DNA of 64,000 nucleotides from JAPLJM01 sp963708515 (GTDB lineage Bacteria; Desulfobacterota; Syntrophia; Syntrophales; Fen-1087): positions 62,001 through 126,000 of the forward strand of contig CAVPSX010000018.1 of NCBI GenBank assembly GCA_963708515.1, written 5' to 3'. The position numbers were made by a program, and so were the translations under genes. Positions 32,574 through 41,471 of this stretch are shown in pieces; within the stretch, counting starts at the first letter, position 1; each line of letters starts with the position of its first letter. The notes beneath the pieces are model-generated. The model was not told where the DNA came from. It ran no database searches and worked only from the letters and a program-made list of their open reading frames with translations.

Positions 32574-32598
32574 GGGGACAGATTTCAAATCTGTCCCC
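32574..32598. repeat. Dispersed palindrome, copy 2
   Basis: A perfect 25-bp palindrome with one central base, starting GGGGACAGATTT and ending AAATCTGTCCCC. Identical to the copy at 48118 and closely related to 12042. It lies between the divergent MoaE-like and DciA-like genes, overlapping their leaders. Confidence 0.85.
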
Positions 32599-32611
32599 AG
32601 AAGATGACTCA

Positions 32612-33118
32612 ATGAGAAGACGATTTAAATCAGCCAAGCTTCAGCGGATCGATGACATCCTCGAAAAAACCCTGAAGAAATATCACATTCCTCTGAAAAC
32701 GGAGGATCGACACCTCCGGGACCCCTGGTTACAGGCCGTCGGTTCTAGGATCGCCGCTCAGACAAAGCCGGACTGCATAAAAAAAGCCGTCCTATTTGTC
32801 AAGGTTGCAAACTCCGCCTGGATGCAGCAACTGCATTTCATGAAGCAGGATATCCTTGAAAAATTCAACCATCTGCATCAAGCAGAACCGGTCAAGGATA
32901 TTTTCTTTGCCATTGGAGAAATTGCTGCGCCTGCAGCAGTAAAAAAAGATCCGTTTTTTATCGCCGACGACATGCCTGCCTTGAAAGCCCGCGACAAAAA
33001 AATGATCGAAAAAAGCCTCTCCGATATTGCTGATGAGGAATTGCGTGATATCCTGAAGAGGGCCATGACCAAGGAAGTCATCCGGCGACGGATGATGGAA
33101 AAGCAGCAAGATCGCTGA
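32612..33118 (+). CDS. DciA-like (DUF721) protein
   Basis: 168 residues. The DUF721 region spans about residues 1-95: RIDDILEKTLKKYHI, DPWLQAVGSRIAAQTKP and LFVKVANSAWMQQLHFMKQDIL. DciA loads the replicative helicase DnaB in bacteria lacking DnaC. The C-terminal half is charged and specific to this protein. The start is just 13 bp from the dispersed palindrome, and the 3' end overlaps the convergent methyltransferase by 41 bp. Confidence 0.75.
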   Translation: MRRRFKSAKLQRIDDILEKTLKKYHIPLKTEDRHLRDPWLQAVGSRIAAQTKPDCIKKAVLFVKVANSAWMQQLHFMKQDILEKFNHLHQAEPVKDIFFAIGEIAAPAAVKKDPFFIADDMPALKARDKKMIEKSLSDIADEELRDILKRAMTKEVIRRRMMEKQQDR

Positions 33119-33857
33119 AAATCCGCTGCATGGCCTGCGTGTGCCCGCCCTCTTCCTCGTAAATGAAAAGCGGGGGCAGGACCTTCATCGCTTCATTTCC
33201 CCCCTTCAAGCCTTCAACGAGCACAAACTGCCCCTCGGAAGACGGATTTGAGTAAACCAGCGCCATTCGTTTGGGCTCCAGACGCAGTACCCTCATTTGG
33301 CTGAACAGTTTCACGGCCCGCGATGCGGGATAAATGACAACGGCACGGCCTTTCATTTTCAGGCAATGGGCCGCCGCCGCGAGAAAGTCGTCAAGCGTCA
33401 CCTGTAATTCATGTCGCGCGATCGCCTTCTCAAGATTCGGATTGATACGACCGGAATGCATTCGGCGGTACGGCGGATTAAAGGTGACCCCGTCAAAGGA
33501 ACCGGCGTCAAAGAGGGTTTTAACCTGCCTGATGTCGCCCCGGATAAATTCGATACGGCCGGCTACCTGGTTCAGGATCGCGCTGCGCCTGGCCATATCA
33601 ATCAAATCATCCTGGATATCCAGGCCGGTGATCCGGCTGCAGGGCCATCTTTTTGCCAGGATCAGCGGAACGATGCCGCCACCCGTACCCAGATCAAGGA
33701 CATGATCGCTTTCTTTGAGGTTGATAAAATGGGAAAGTAGCAGGGCGTCGATGGAAAAGCGGTGTCCCTTTTCTTTCTGTATGATCTTTAATTTCCCCTC
33801 CAGAATCTGATCAACGGTCTCCCCGGCGTTGATCACTACAGGAATTGACATTTCCAC
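33078..33857 (-). CDS. TrmN6-like tRNA1(Val) methyltransferase family protein
   Basis: 259 residues, Rossmann methyltransferase. Motif I DLGTGGGIVPLIL, motif II GLDIQ and the N6-adenine/N5-glutamine signature NPPY (FNPPYRR) are present; the N-terminal KGHRFSIDALLLSHF matches TrmN6/YfiC-type enzymes that methylate A37 of tRNA. The ATG region is preceded by a short gap to the DUF1015 gene. Substrate specificity is inferred from family. Confidence 0.82.
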   Translation of the reverse strand: MEMSIPVVINAGETVDQILEGKLKIIQKEKGHRFSIDALLLSHFINLKESDHVLDLGTGGGIVPLILAKRWPCSRITGLDIQDDLIDMARRSAILNQVAGRIEFIRGDIRQVKTLFDAGSFDGVTFNPPYRRMHSGRINPNLEKAIARHELQVTLDDFLAAAAHCLKMKGRAVVIYPASRAVKLFSQMRVLRLEPKRMALVYSNPSSEGQFVLVEGLKGGNEAMKVLPPLFIYEEEGGHTQAMQRIFSDLAAFPSSVAG

Positions 33858-33872
33858 ACCTGTCCCTTGCTG

Positions 33873-35114
33873 TCAATCAATGCGATGCACGAAGATCCCG
33901 CTGCGTAATTTTGGCTCAAACCAGGTGGACTTCGGCGGCATGATAAGGCCGGCGTCCGCAACATCCATGAGCTGGGTAAGTGTCGTGGGATAGAGAGAAA
34001 AAGCCACGGCGTAATCGCCTGAATCTACCATTTTTTCAAGTTCATCCATGCCCCGAACGCCGCCGATAAAATCGATTCCGTGGTCCGTCCGCGGATCGTG
34101 AATGCCGAGCACCGGTTCCAAAAGGTGATCCTGCAGAATCGCTACATCAAGAAGGTGCATCGAATCAGCGCAATCAAGGACATCTCTTTTCGCCTCCAGC
34201 CTGAACCATTGTCCCCGCAGGTACATGCCGAATGTGTGCATCGCCGTCGGCTTTCTTTGTGTGAAGTCCGGGGTGATATGGAATTTTATCTTGATTTTTC
34301 TCAGAAATTCATCTTGTGTGAGGCCATTTAAATGACGTGCAGCCCGGTTGTAATCCAGAATCCGGAGCTGATTATCAGGGAAAAGTGTCGCCATGATGAA
34401 ATGATAAGGCTCATCACCGCGACCTGCCGGATTCTGCTTCTTTTTCATCCCGCATACCGCGGCCGCCGCCGCCGCCCGATGGTGACCATCGGCAATATAG
34501 AGGGGTTCAATCTTCGCAAACGCTTCTTGCAAAAAAGCGATATCGCGCTCGTCGTGCAGGGCCCAGACTCTGTGGATAATCCCGTCATCCGCCGTAAAAT
34601 CATAGAGCGGGCGCTCCCGGACGATCATGGCCACCATATCATCAATGACCGGCAGGCCTCGATAGATCACAAAGACGAGCCCGGTTTGCGCATGAGCAGC
34701 GGCAATATGCCGTGTTCTTTCCATCTCCTTATCGGGGCGGGTTTGTTCATGCTTCTTGATCCGCCCCGCTTCATACTCAGCGACGCTGATGCCTGCCGTG
34801 ATCCCATATTGCACATAATCTCCCATCTGCTGGCTGTAGATATAAAACCGGGGGGCTTCTTCCTGAATCAACACACCCTGATTCATCAAGCGCTGCAGAT
34901 TGTCCCTGGCCGTTTGAAAGACACGGTCGTCCGTCATGTCAATGCCCTGTGGCAGATCAATTTCTGATTTTTCCACACGCAAAAAGCTCAGGGTGTTGCC
35001 GGAGGCCATAATAACTGCCTCGTCCCGGCTGAGCACATCGTAGGGGGGCGACGCGACAGCGCTGACAAATTCTTCTCTCGGACGCAGCACCCTTAACGGG
35101 ACAACCAAAGCCAT
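33873..35114 (-). CDS. DUF1015 family protein
   Basis: 413 residues. The start MALVVPLRVLRPREEFVSAVASPPYDVLS and the motif LYIADGHHRAAAAAA are characteristic of DUF1015, a conserved family of unknown biochemical function seen in anaerobes and often linked with serine or phosphonate metabolism by context. The ATG at 35114 is chosen by family start; the frame continues upstream without family similarity. It lies 15 bp upstream of the methyltransferase, probably in one operon. Confidence 0.75.
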   Translation of the reverse strand: MALVVPLRVLRPREEFVSAVASPPYDVLSRDEAVIMASGNTLSFLRVEKSEIDLPQGIDMTDDRVFQTARDNLQRLMNQGVLIQEEAPRFYIYSQQMGDYVQYGITAGISVAEYEAGRIKKHEQTRPDKEMERTRHIAAAHAQTGLVFVIYRGLPVIDDMVAMIVRERPLYDFTADDGIIHRVWALHDERDIAFLQEAFAKIEPLYIADGHHRAAAAAAVCGMKKKQNPAGRGDEPYHFIMATLFPDNQLRILDYNRAARHLNGLTQDEFLRKIKIKFHITPDFTQRKPTAMHTFGMYLRGQWFRLEAKRDVLDCADSMHLLDVAILQDHLLEPVLGIHDPRTDHGIDFIGGVRGMDELEKMVDSGDYAVAFSLYPTTLTQLMDVADAGLIMPPKSTWFEPKLRSGIFVHRID

Positions 35115-35235
35115 AGCAGGACCCCATCCATCAAAGTTTCTATATTTTGCTTGCGAGTTTCCTAACATACTGACATATTCGACGCAACGGAAAAGCAATG
35201 GCCGGCCGGTCATTTTCAATACAAAGGTGACGATC

Positions 35236-35715
35236 ATGTCTTCGACACGCGTATTTATCCACGGACTTGAAAGCACAAGCCATGGCACAAAAGGCGAATT
35301 TTTCAGGAATAAATATCCCGACATGATCCTCGAGGATTTTATCGGCCCTCTGGACCAGCGGATGGACAGGCTGAATCGCCTCCTTGATGGCAAGATCGAT
35401 CTCGTCCTGGTCGGATCCAGTTACGGAGGACTCATGGCCTCCATCTATGCCTGCCGGAACCCCCGAACAGTCAGGAAGCTGATTCTTCTGGCCCCCGCCC
35501 TGGATCTGGCTGACTTTGAACCCTACTTGACCTCTCGCATTGACATCCCCGTCGTGCTTTATCATGGCCTTCTCGACGATGTCGTCCCGCCGGAGGCGGT
35601 GCAGATCATAGCACGGAAGGTTTTCAGCAATCTTGACTATCATGCCGTGGACGACGATCATTCGCTCCATCATACCTTCGGCGATATGGCATGGGATGAC
35701 TTGCTCCATGTTTAA
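35236..35715 (+). CDS. Alpha/beta-hydrolase, YqiA-like
   Basis: 159 residues, a short alpha/beta-hydrolase of the UPF0227/YqiA esterase type. The oxyanion region FIHGLEST, nucleophile elbow GSSYGGLMA with Ser, acid in HGLLDDVVPP and His in DDDHSLHHT are in order. I placed the start at ATG 35236 because the upstream GTG lacks a good ribosome site. It diverges from DUF1015. Substrate unknown. Confidence 0.8.
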   Translation: MSSTRVFIHGLESTSHGTKGEFFRNKYPDMILEDFIGPLDQRMDRLNRLLDGKIDLVLVGSSYGGLMASIYACRNPRTVRKLILLAPALDLADFEPYLTSRIDIPVVLYHGLLDDVVPPEAVQIIARKVFSNLDYHAVDDDHSLHHTFGDMAWDDLLHV

Positions 35716-35868
35716 CAATGGGCGGTTGGACGTCGGCGATTGCTCATTGACGGCCGGATTCATCAGTGCTATGTAAGCGGCAAGGTTGTAAAGTCATGGT
35801 TCCTTCTTTCCCTGTGTTATGCATATTTATCAATTTTATTAGCCTTTCAATGAATCATGAGGTGAAAC

Positions 35869-36789
35869 ATGGATGAGCGCCAAAAGGCCGGATTCGACAA
35901 CGCGCCACCCTTTGCGGAATGGATGAAGACCAGCAATGATCTCTGGTCGTCAATGATGAAGATCGCAAGCGCCATGCCTGCTGCCGCACCGGAGAAAGGG
36001 GCAAAAAGCCGGTCCGTCGAATCATGGGAAGCCGCCATGAAAATGTGGCAATCGCTATCTTCCGCCATGAGCGAGCAGGAAACCGCCGATGCTGTTTTCA
36101 AGGGAATGGGCACGCTGCCGGATGTCTTCATGAAAGTTGCGGAGGCGACCTGGGATGCCTGCTTCGAAATGCAGAAAAAGGCCATTGAACGGGCCGGCAA
36201 GATCGGGCAGCGGGTCGAGGCTTATCAGTTCGACAGTGTCGATCAGGAGCTGTTCAAAGCCCTCAAAGAAATCTACGAGCAGGAACTCAAGCATTTCTTC
36301 TACACCCCGCAGCTTGGCCTGACCCGGTCTTATCAGGAAAGGGTTAATCACTTTATCGATAAGCTCAATGTGATGCATATTGCCGCCATGGAGTTTCTGT
36401 CGCTCCTTTCCCTCCCCTTTGAAAAATCGTTCAAAGTCGTGCAGCAGCAGCTTGACGACCTGGCCAAGGAAGGAAGACTTCCCAAGGAGACCAAGGAATA
36501 TTACAACATGTTCATCAAGGTCCTTGAAGGCCATTATATGACGCTCTTCAAATCGCCGGAATATAAGAAAACCCTGTCGGCGCTGTTCGATCATCTGTCG
36601 GAGTTTATCATTTCTAAAAATGAAGTCCTTCAGGATGTCTTGCAGTCGCTTCCGGTGCCCACATACAAGGAAATGGACGAACTGTACAAGGATCTGCATC
36701 TTTTGAAAAAAAGGGTTAAATACCTCGAGAGTCAATTGCAACAGACATCAGGGACATCTGAACGTCTTGAAAGGAGGCCGAACCGATGA
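35869..36789 (+). CDS. phaE: PHA synthase class III subunit PhaE
   Basis: 306 residues, almost entirely alpha-helical. ESWEAAMKMWQSL, FMKVAEATWDACFEMQ, RLPKETKEYYNMFIKVLEGHYMTLFKSPEY and a C-terminal coiled coil (YKDLHLLKKRVKYLESQL) match PhaE, which binds and stimulates PhaC in class III synthases. AGGTG lies upstream of the ATG. Its last 4 bp overlap the start of phaC (ATGA), the normal phaE-phaC arrangement. Confidence 0.85.
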   Translation: MDERQKAGFDNAPPFAEWMKTSNDLWSSMMKIASAMPAAAPEKGAKSRSVESWEAAMKMWQSLSSAMSEQETADAVFKGMGTLPDVFMKVAEATWDACFEMQKKAIERAGKIGQRVEAYQFDSVDQELFKALKEIYEQELKHFFYTPQLGLTRSYQERVNHFIDKLNVMHIAAMEFLSLLSLPFEKSFKVVQQQLDDLAKEGRLPKETKEYYNMFIKVLEGHYMTLFKSPEYKKTLSALFDHLSEFIISKNEVLQDVLQSLPVPTYKEMDELYKDLHLLKKRVKYLESQLQQTSGTSERLERRPNR

Positions 36790-38093
36790 CTCAACCTAAA
36801 ATTCCCCTCGACCTCATTTTGGCAAATCTTGCCGAAGATGCGGAAAAGACGCAGGCGAGGGTGACAAGGGCATCAGAGGTCCTGCTGGGTCCGCTGTCTT
36901 CCGACGTCGCCGTAACACCCTATGACGTCATCTACGAAGAAGACCGCATCAAACTGAAGCATTACCACCTCGAAGGCGACCCCCAGCTCAAGACGCCGCT
37001 CTTGGTAATATACGCCTTGATCAACCGGGAAACCATGCTGGATCTGCAGCCGGACCGGAGCGTGGTCAAGACTTTTATGAAAGAAGGCATTGACCTGTAC
37101 ATGATGGATTGGGGCTACCCCACGCGCAAGGACCGCTATGTGACGATTGACGACCATGTCAACGGTTATATGGATAATGTGATTGAACTGATCCGCAATA
37201 AACATGGCATCCGGAAGATCAATCTGATGGGGATCTGCATGGGGGGCGCCTTTTGCGTCATGTATGCCGCGCTGCATCCCGAAAAGATCAAAAATCTCAT
37301 CACCACGGTGACGCCGACCAATTTCGATACCGATACGGGCCTGCTGCATGTCTGGATGAAAAATATCGACGTCGACCGGCTGGTGGATACCTACGGCAAC
37401 ATTCCCGCGGATTTGATGAATTTCGGTTTTCTGCTGCTGAATCCGGCGCGGCTCATGATCGACAAATACGTTGGCTTTTTCGAAAATATGGACAACAAAA
37501 CCTTTGTGGAAAACTTTGTCCGGATGGAGAAATGGATCTTCGACAGCCCCGATGTCCCCGGCGAAACCTTCCGGCAGTTTATCAAGGACGGTTATCAGAA
37601 GAACCTGCTGATCCAGAGCAAGATGGAGCTGGGTGGACGCCGGGTGGAGCTCAAAAATATCACCATGCCGGTCCTGAATTTTTATGGCATGTTCGATCAC
37701 CTCGTCCCCCCGGCCGCGTGTGAAATGCTGATTGAAAAAATCGGCAGCACGGACAAGGAAAACGTCAGTCTGGATACCGGCCACATCGGAATCTATGTCA
37801 GCTCCAAATGCCAGCGGGAATTTGCACCGAAGATAGCCCGATGGCTGAAGGAAAGGGACGATCCGGAGGAGACCGTAGTTAGCGGAGAGGCGCCCCCAAA
37901 AACCATGCCGAAAACGGCCGCGAAAAAGCCGGCTGTTCCAGAGCCTAAAACCGGAAAAGTGAAGCCCGCCGGCATTGTCCTTAAAGCGAAAAGGAGTCGG
38001 CCGCTCGTTGCGGTAAAACCGCAGGCGATCGTGAAAAGGATGACAGCGAAGGGAAGGCCGTCGCTGACCCAAGTGATTTTAGAAACACTATAG
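36786..38093 (+). CDS. phaC: Class III PHA synthase PhaC with basic C-terminal tail
   Basis: 435 residues. Nucleophile C151 in GICMGGAF, acid D304 in YGMFDHLVPP and base H333 in TGHIG align almost position for position with the class III enzyme of Allochromatium (C149/D302/H331). The catalytic domain ends near residue 360. An extra tail of about 70 residues is Lys/Pro/Ala/Val-rich (AAKKPAVPEPKTGKVKPAG), like the DNA-binding tails of PhaF-type phasins or histone H1. Such a tail is not part of ordinary PhaC. The gene overlaps phaE and is followed after 10 bp by a GAF protein. Confidence 0.9.
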   Translation: MTQPKIPLDLILANLAEDAEKTQARVTRASEVLLGPLSSDVAVTPYDVIYEEDRIKLKHYHLEGDPQLKTPLLVIYALINRETMLDLQPDRSVVKTFMKEGIDLYMMDWGYPTRKDRYVTIDDHVNGYMDNVIELIRNKHGIRKINLMGICMGGAFCVMYAALHPEKIKNLITTVTPTNFDTDTGLLHVWMKNIDVDRLVDTYGNIPADLMNFGFLLLNPARLMIDKYVGFFENMDNKTFVENFVRMEKWIFDSPDVPGETFRQFIKDGYQKNLLIQSKMELGGRRVELKNITMPVLNFYGMFDHLVPPAACEMLIEKIGSTDKENVSLDTGHIGIYVSSKCQREFAPKIARWLKERDDPEETVVSGEAPPKTMPKTAAKKPAVPEPKTGKVKPAGIVLKAKRSRPLVAVKPQAIVKRMTAKGRPSLTQVILETL

Positions 38094-38103
38094 GAGAAAA
38101 ACC

Positions 38104-39150
38104 ATGACCGCAAAAAACGACTATTTTAATACAATAACCGAAGTTTCGCGGGCACTCGGAAGCACACTTAACCGGGATGAAATTCTGGATTTGATCGTGC
38201 AGAGCGCCGTGAAAACCATGCAGGGCAAAGCAGCCAGTCTGTTTCTTCTGGATGAAGAAAAGGGGACCTACGTTCCCGTCGCCCGGACCGGACTGTCAAA
38301 AAATTATGTCCATGCGGGATTGGACCATGTCAGGGGGATCATGCCCGAACTGATACAGAAAGGCTATATCCACTATCTGAATGCAGCCACGGATCCGAAA
38401 GCGGCCAACCGAGAGCAGAAGAAAAAGGAGGGCATCGTGACGGTGCTCGTCGTGCCGGTTATGGTCCAGGGGCAATTGATCGGTACGCTCTGTCTGTACA
38501 CCGCCACCGCCAGAAAATTCTCGAAGCAGGAGATCGAGTTTCTGACGGTCCTGGCCGAGCACGGGGGGATGGCCATCGAACATGCCCGGCTTGTCGCCAA
38601 ACTTAGAGATAATACCCGAATGTTTCTCGATCTGGCCGCCAGCATCAACGCAAGTCTGGATCTGAAGGATATCCTGCAGGCGCTCACGACCGAGGTGGCA
38701 AAGGCCATTGGCGTCAAGGCGGCCACCATTCGCCTCCTCGACGAGGAGCGTGCGAACTTGAAACTGGTGGCCAGTTGTGGCCTCAGTGAAAAATATTTGA
38801 ATAAAGGCCCCATCTCCGCCGAAAAAAGCATTGCCGAGGCCCTCATGGGCAAACCGGTTGTTGTTAAGAACGCTTCGGCAGACAAGGGGGTTCAATACAA
38901 GCAGGAAAAGAAGGAAGAGGGGATCGTTTCCATCCTCTGCGTTCCCATCAAAGCCAAAGAGGAGGTCATCGGCGTGCTGCGTCTGTACAGCGCGACCCCA
39001 CGTGAATTTACCGAAGATGATATCATGCAGGTCACGGCGCTGGCCTACCAGGGCGGATTGGCGATTCAGAACGCCAGCCTGTACCTGATGCTCAAAAGCG
39101 ACATGAAGGAGTTGAAAGAGGAAATCTGGAGTCACCGCTGCTGGTTCTGA
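38104..39150 (+). CDS. Tandem GAF-domain protein
   Basis: 348 residues with two GAF domains (about 15-160 and 180-325), each ending in the pattern VLVVPVMVQGQLIGTLCLYTA or LCVPIKAKEEVIGVLRLYSA. No kinase, cyclase or DNA-binding domain is attached; a short coiled segment ends the protein. GAF domains bind nucleotides, redox cofactors or small molecules. It is the third gene of the phaE-phaC operon (GGAG upstream), so it may sense metabolic state for PHA formation. That is inference from position. Confidence 0.8.
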   Translation: MTAKNDYFNTITEVSRALGSTLNRDEILDLIVQSAVKTMQGKAASLFLLDEEKGTYVPVARTGLSKNYVHAGLDHVRGIMPELIQKGYIHYLNAATDPKAANREQKKKEGIVTVLVVPVMVQGQLIGTLCLYTATARKFSKQEIEFLTVLAEHGGMAIEHARLVAKLRDNTRMFLDLAASINASLDLKDILQALTTEVAKAIGVKAATIRLLDEERANLKLVASCGLSEKYLNKGPISAEKSIAEALMGKPVVVKNASADKGVQYKQEKKEEGIVSILCVPIKAKEEVIGVLRLYSATPREFTEDDIMQVTALAYQGGLAIQNASLYLMLKSDMKELKEEIWSHRCWF

Positions 39151-39212
39151 TAAAAATGACGGCGAGCGTTAAAGAACTGACTGCACCGACGACGATCCGC
39201 AAACAAAGTGGG

Positions 39213-39703
39213 TTACCTGGATTTTGATGGCCGATGCTGCTGGAACGCCTGTCCCATCGTCGTGATCATCTCCTGGAACTGGTCCACCTGTTTTTTGAGC
39301 ACGTCCTGCAGATCCCGGACGGCTTCGGTGGATTCCAGGCCCTTATCACCCAGAATCTTTTTTAAGTGCCCAATGGTCTGTTCCTGTTCCAAGACCTTCT
39401 GTTTCAGAACCTCGCATTCTTTCATCAGGGATTCATGCTCCTCGCGGGGCGTCACGTCAAAAAGACGAAGATACTCCCGAACGGACTGCTGAAAGGTTTG
39501 CATCGCCTTTTCATAGAGCTTCGCGTATTCATCCCCACCCTTTTCGACGCTGTTCAGACCGTAGATCCGACGAAAAAGGCCCGGGAGGCTGTCGGAACCG
39601 TCAGCCCCCCGCTCAGCCACCGGCTGAATTCGTCCATCTGTCGCTGTCCTTTGGCGATGTTGAGGAATGACTGGCCCCATAATTCGAAAAAATTTGGATC
39701 CAT
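39213..39703 (-). pseudogene. PhaE-like coiled-coil protein, frameshifted
   Basis: The N-terminus from ATG 39703 (GGAGG upstream) reads MDPNFFELWGQSFLNIAKGQ and QMDEFSRWLSGG. The rest is in another frame: PGLFRRIYGLNSVEKGGDEY, then LRLFDVTPREEHESLMKECE and a long coiled coil. The frames meet at a run of six G/C (39605-39610); one added base joins them. The helical, coiled-coil character and the position behind a PhaC-like gene suggest a PhaE-like or granule-associated partner. Sequence error or phase variation must be excluded. Confidence 0.65.
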
Positions 39704-39735
39704 GGATTGCCCTCCGAGTTCATTTTTTGACCTCA

Positions 39736-41442
39736 TCAGATATTACCTGCTTCCTCCAGATCAAGCTGAAAGCGAACGGGGCCCCGGTAAGGCCCGAACC
39801 TTTTATGCAGGGCGCACTCCGTCTCCGGATGGGACCACGATGTGGCGATGGCGCCATGGCCCTTGGGAAAAACGGTGACTTCGGCATCCACAAAATCGAG
39901 GGGAGCAATAGCGGCGGCCTGATCCACCAGATCATCCTTCTCCGCATAGCAGAGAAGCCATTTGATCCCCTTTTCCTGAATTCCTTTAAAATTCAATTCT
40001 TTGCCGAACAGCTTCACCGGTAGCGTCCCGTCCTTTTCGACAGGGATGGTATAAGAATCAAAACTGATTTTGGTGATGCCTTCCGGCAGGTCATTGCGGT
40101 CATAGATCAGCCAGTAGTTCATGGCCGCGGCGGTCGAGCTGATCTTGACTTCCTTGCCTTCTGCTCCTTCCAAATTCATCAGATCCCGGTAAAAGGTCAC
40201 AAACGAAAATTCCTTTTCCATGCTTTTGAGCTTATAAACCCAGCTCATGACCTTCCCGTCGACGATCTGATGACCGCTCGGCATGTCCTTCATGGCGTAA
40301 CCCAGATCCCGGAAGCGGGAGGGCAGATGCTGCATGTATTCCACGAGGGCAACGCTTCGGGTGCCATCCATGGGCGACACACAGGTGATCAGGGCGTCAA
40401 CCAGCCCGTCCAGCTCGCCGGACAAGATGTCTAGAACAGCCATGAATCCCCCCTGGCAGAAGCCGTTGAGGGTCACCGCCTTTCCGTGCATCTTCATCAC
40501 GCGCTCACAGAAAAATCTCGTGTCCAGGGCGTCATCCTCGCCGGTCATAACCTGCACCGCCGGCGTCGTCTCAATATCCTTCATCACGCGGATGTAGGTC
40601 GGTATGCCCTGATTGGCGTAGGCATGGACATAACTCTTCTGTTCGCCCGGCAGCAAGGCCAGAACATTCGGACCCAGGACATAAGGCGGCAGAATGACAA
40701 CGGGTTTGCCCTCCTTGCGGACTTTCACGCGTTTATCCTGAGGGAGAACCTGGTAGAGAATAAAGCGATCTGTTTCGGCTGTTTTTTTATAGCCGCCTTT
40801 ACCGAAATGGAATCCATAATCGGGCTTGATCGCCCGGATGGCCTCAGGGTAACCGTAAACGAGCAGATCCAGCTGTCGCACCTGCGCGGCGTTATAGTCC
40901 CTTAGATTGAATCCCTCCCGGTCAAAAAAGGTATTTGTCACGGCCTGCAAAGCCTTTGCGCCCCCTCGGAGGCTGAATTCGTGCATGCTTTTGAGTGAAC
41001 CCGTCAGGCCTTTTTCGGCGACCTGGAGATTGAACTGCAACAACTCCAGATAATCCATCATCGTTTCGAGCGGCGGTGTTTGCGTGAGTTTCTGCTTCTC
41101 CAGGGCCGTGAAGGAATTGGCCGCGGTCCAGTAGGGAATCATGAAATCATGCAGATAAGCCAGAATCCCCAACAGAAACAACTGGCCGGCTTTCAGGGCG
41201 TCCAGGGTTGCTTCCGCTGTGTTTTCCCGGTTTGCTTTCTCCAGATCACCGAAGGATGAAATCAAACGCCAGTAAGAATCGGTCGCATCGTTCAGATAGA
41301 CGGGAATATTCAACCAGTAATTCTGATTCGTTTTCAGGGTCTCAAAAGTGGCCTCCATCAAATTGGCATTGACTTCGGCCACTTTTTCACGACAGTCGGA
41401 TACAATGCGATAAGAGCGGTTATGAATACAGGGGATGATCAT
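39736..41442 (-). CDS. PhaC-like alpha/beta-hydrolase
   Basis: 568 residues. The nucleophile box is NGFCQGGF with C329, the acid lies in CYAEKDDLVD and the base in FPKGHGAIATSW, so it has the PhaC triad. The N-terminal 200 residues are helical and unlike either other PhaC here. Deltaproteobacterial homologues are often mis-annotated. It may be a polymerase of other monomers or a PHA depolymerase; sequence does not decide. GGAG is 7 nt before the ATG. It lies between a phasin gene and a PhaE-like gene, so it is granule-related. Confidence 0.75.
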   Translation of the reverse strand: MIIPCIHNRSYRIVSDCREKVAEVNANLMEATFETLKTNQNYWLNIPVYLNDATDSYWRLISSFGDLEKANRENTAEATLDALKAGQLFLLGILAYLHDFMIPYWTAANSFTALEKQKLTQTPPLETMMDYLELLQFNLQVAEKGLTGSLKSMHEFSLRGGAKALQAVTNTFFDREGFNLRDYNAAQVRQLDLLVYGYPEAIRAIKPDYGFHFGKGGYKKTAETDRFILYQVLPQDKRVKVRKEGKPVVILPPYVLGPNVLALLPGEQKSYVHAYANQGIPTYIRVMKDIETTPAVQVMTGEDDALDTRFFCERVMKMHGKAVTLNGFCQGGFMAVLDILSGELDGLVDALITCVSPMDGTRSVALVEYMQHLPSRFRDLGYAMKDMPSGHQIVDGKVMSWVYKLKSMEKEFSFVTFYRDLMNLEGAEGKEVKISSTAAAMNYWLIYDRNDLPEGITKISFDSYTIPVEKDGTLPVKLFGKELNFKGIQEKGIKWLLCYAEKDDLVDQAAAIAPLDFVDAEVTVFPKGHGAIATSWSHPETECALHKRFGPYRGPVRFQLDLEEAGNI

Positions 41443-41471
41443 ATATCTGCTCCGAAGTAATTCTGTCAGGC

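Noticed and set aside
32550..32612. N-terminal extension MSHLLGTDLKSVP of the MoaE-like protein
   Set aside because: It is translation of the dispersed palindrome; the same GTD(L/F)KSVP peptide appears before der.
35716..35868. Promoter TTGACG-17-TATGTA before phaE
   Set aside because: The -10 matches at only three positions; not strong enough to annotate.
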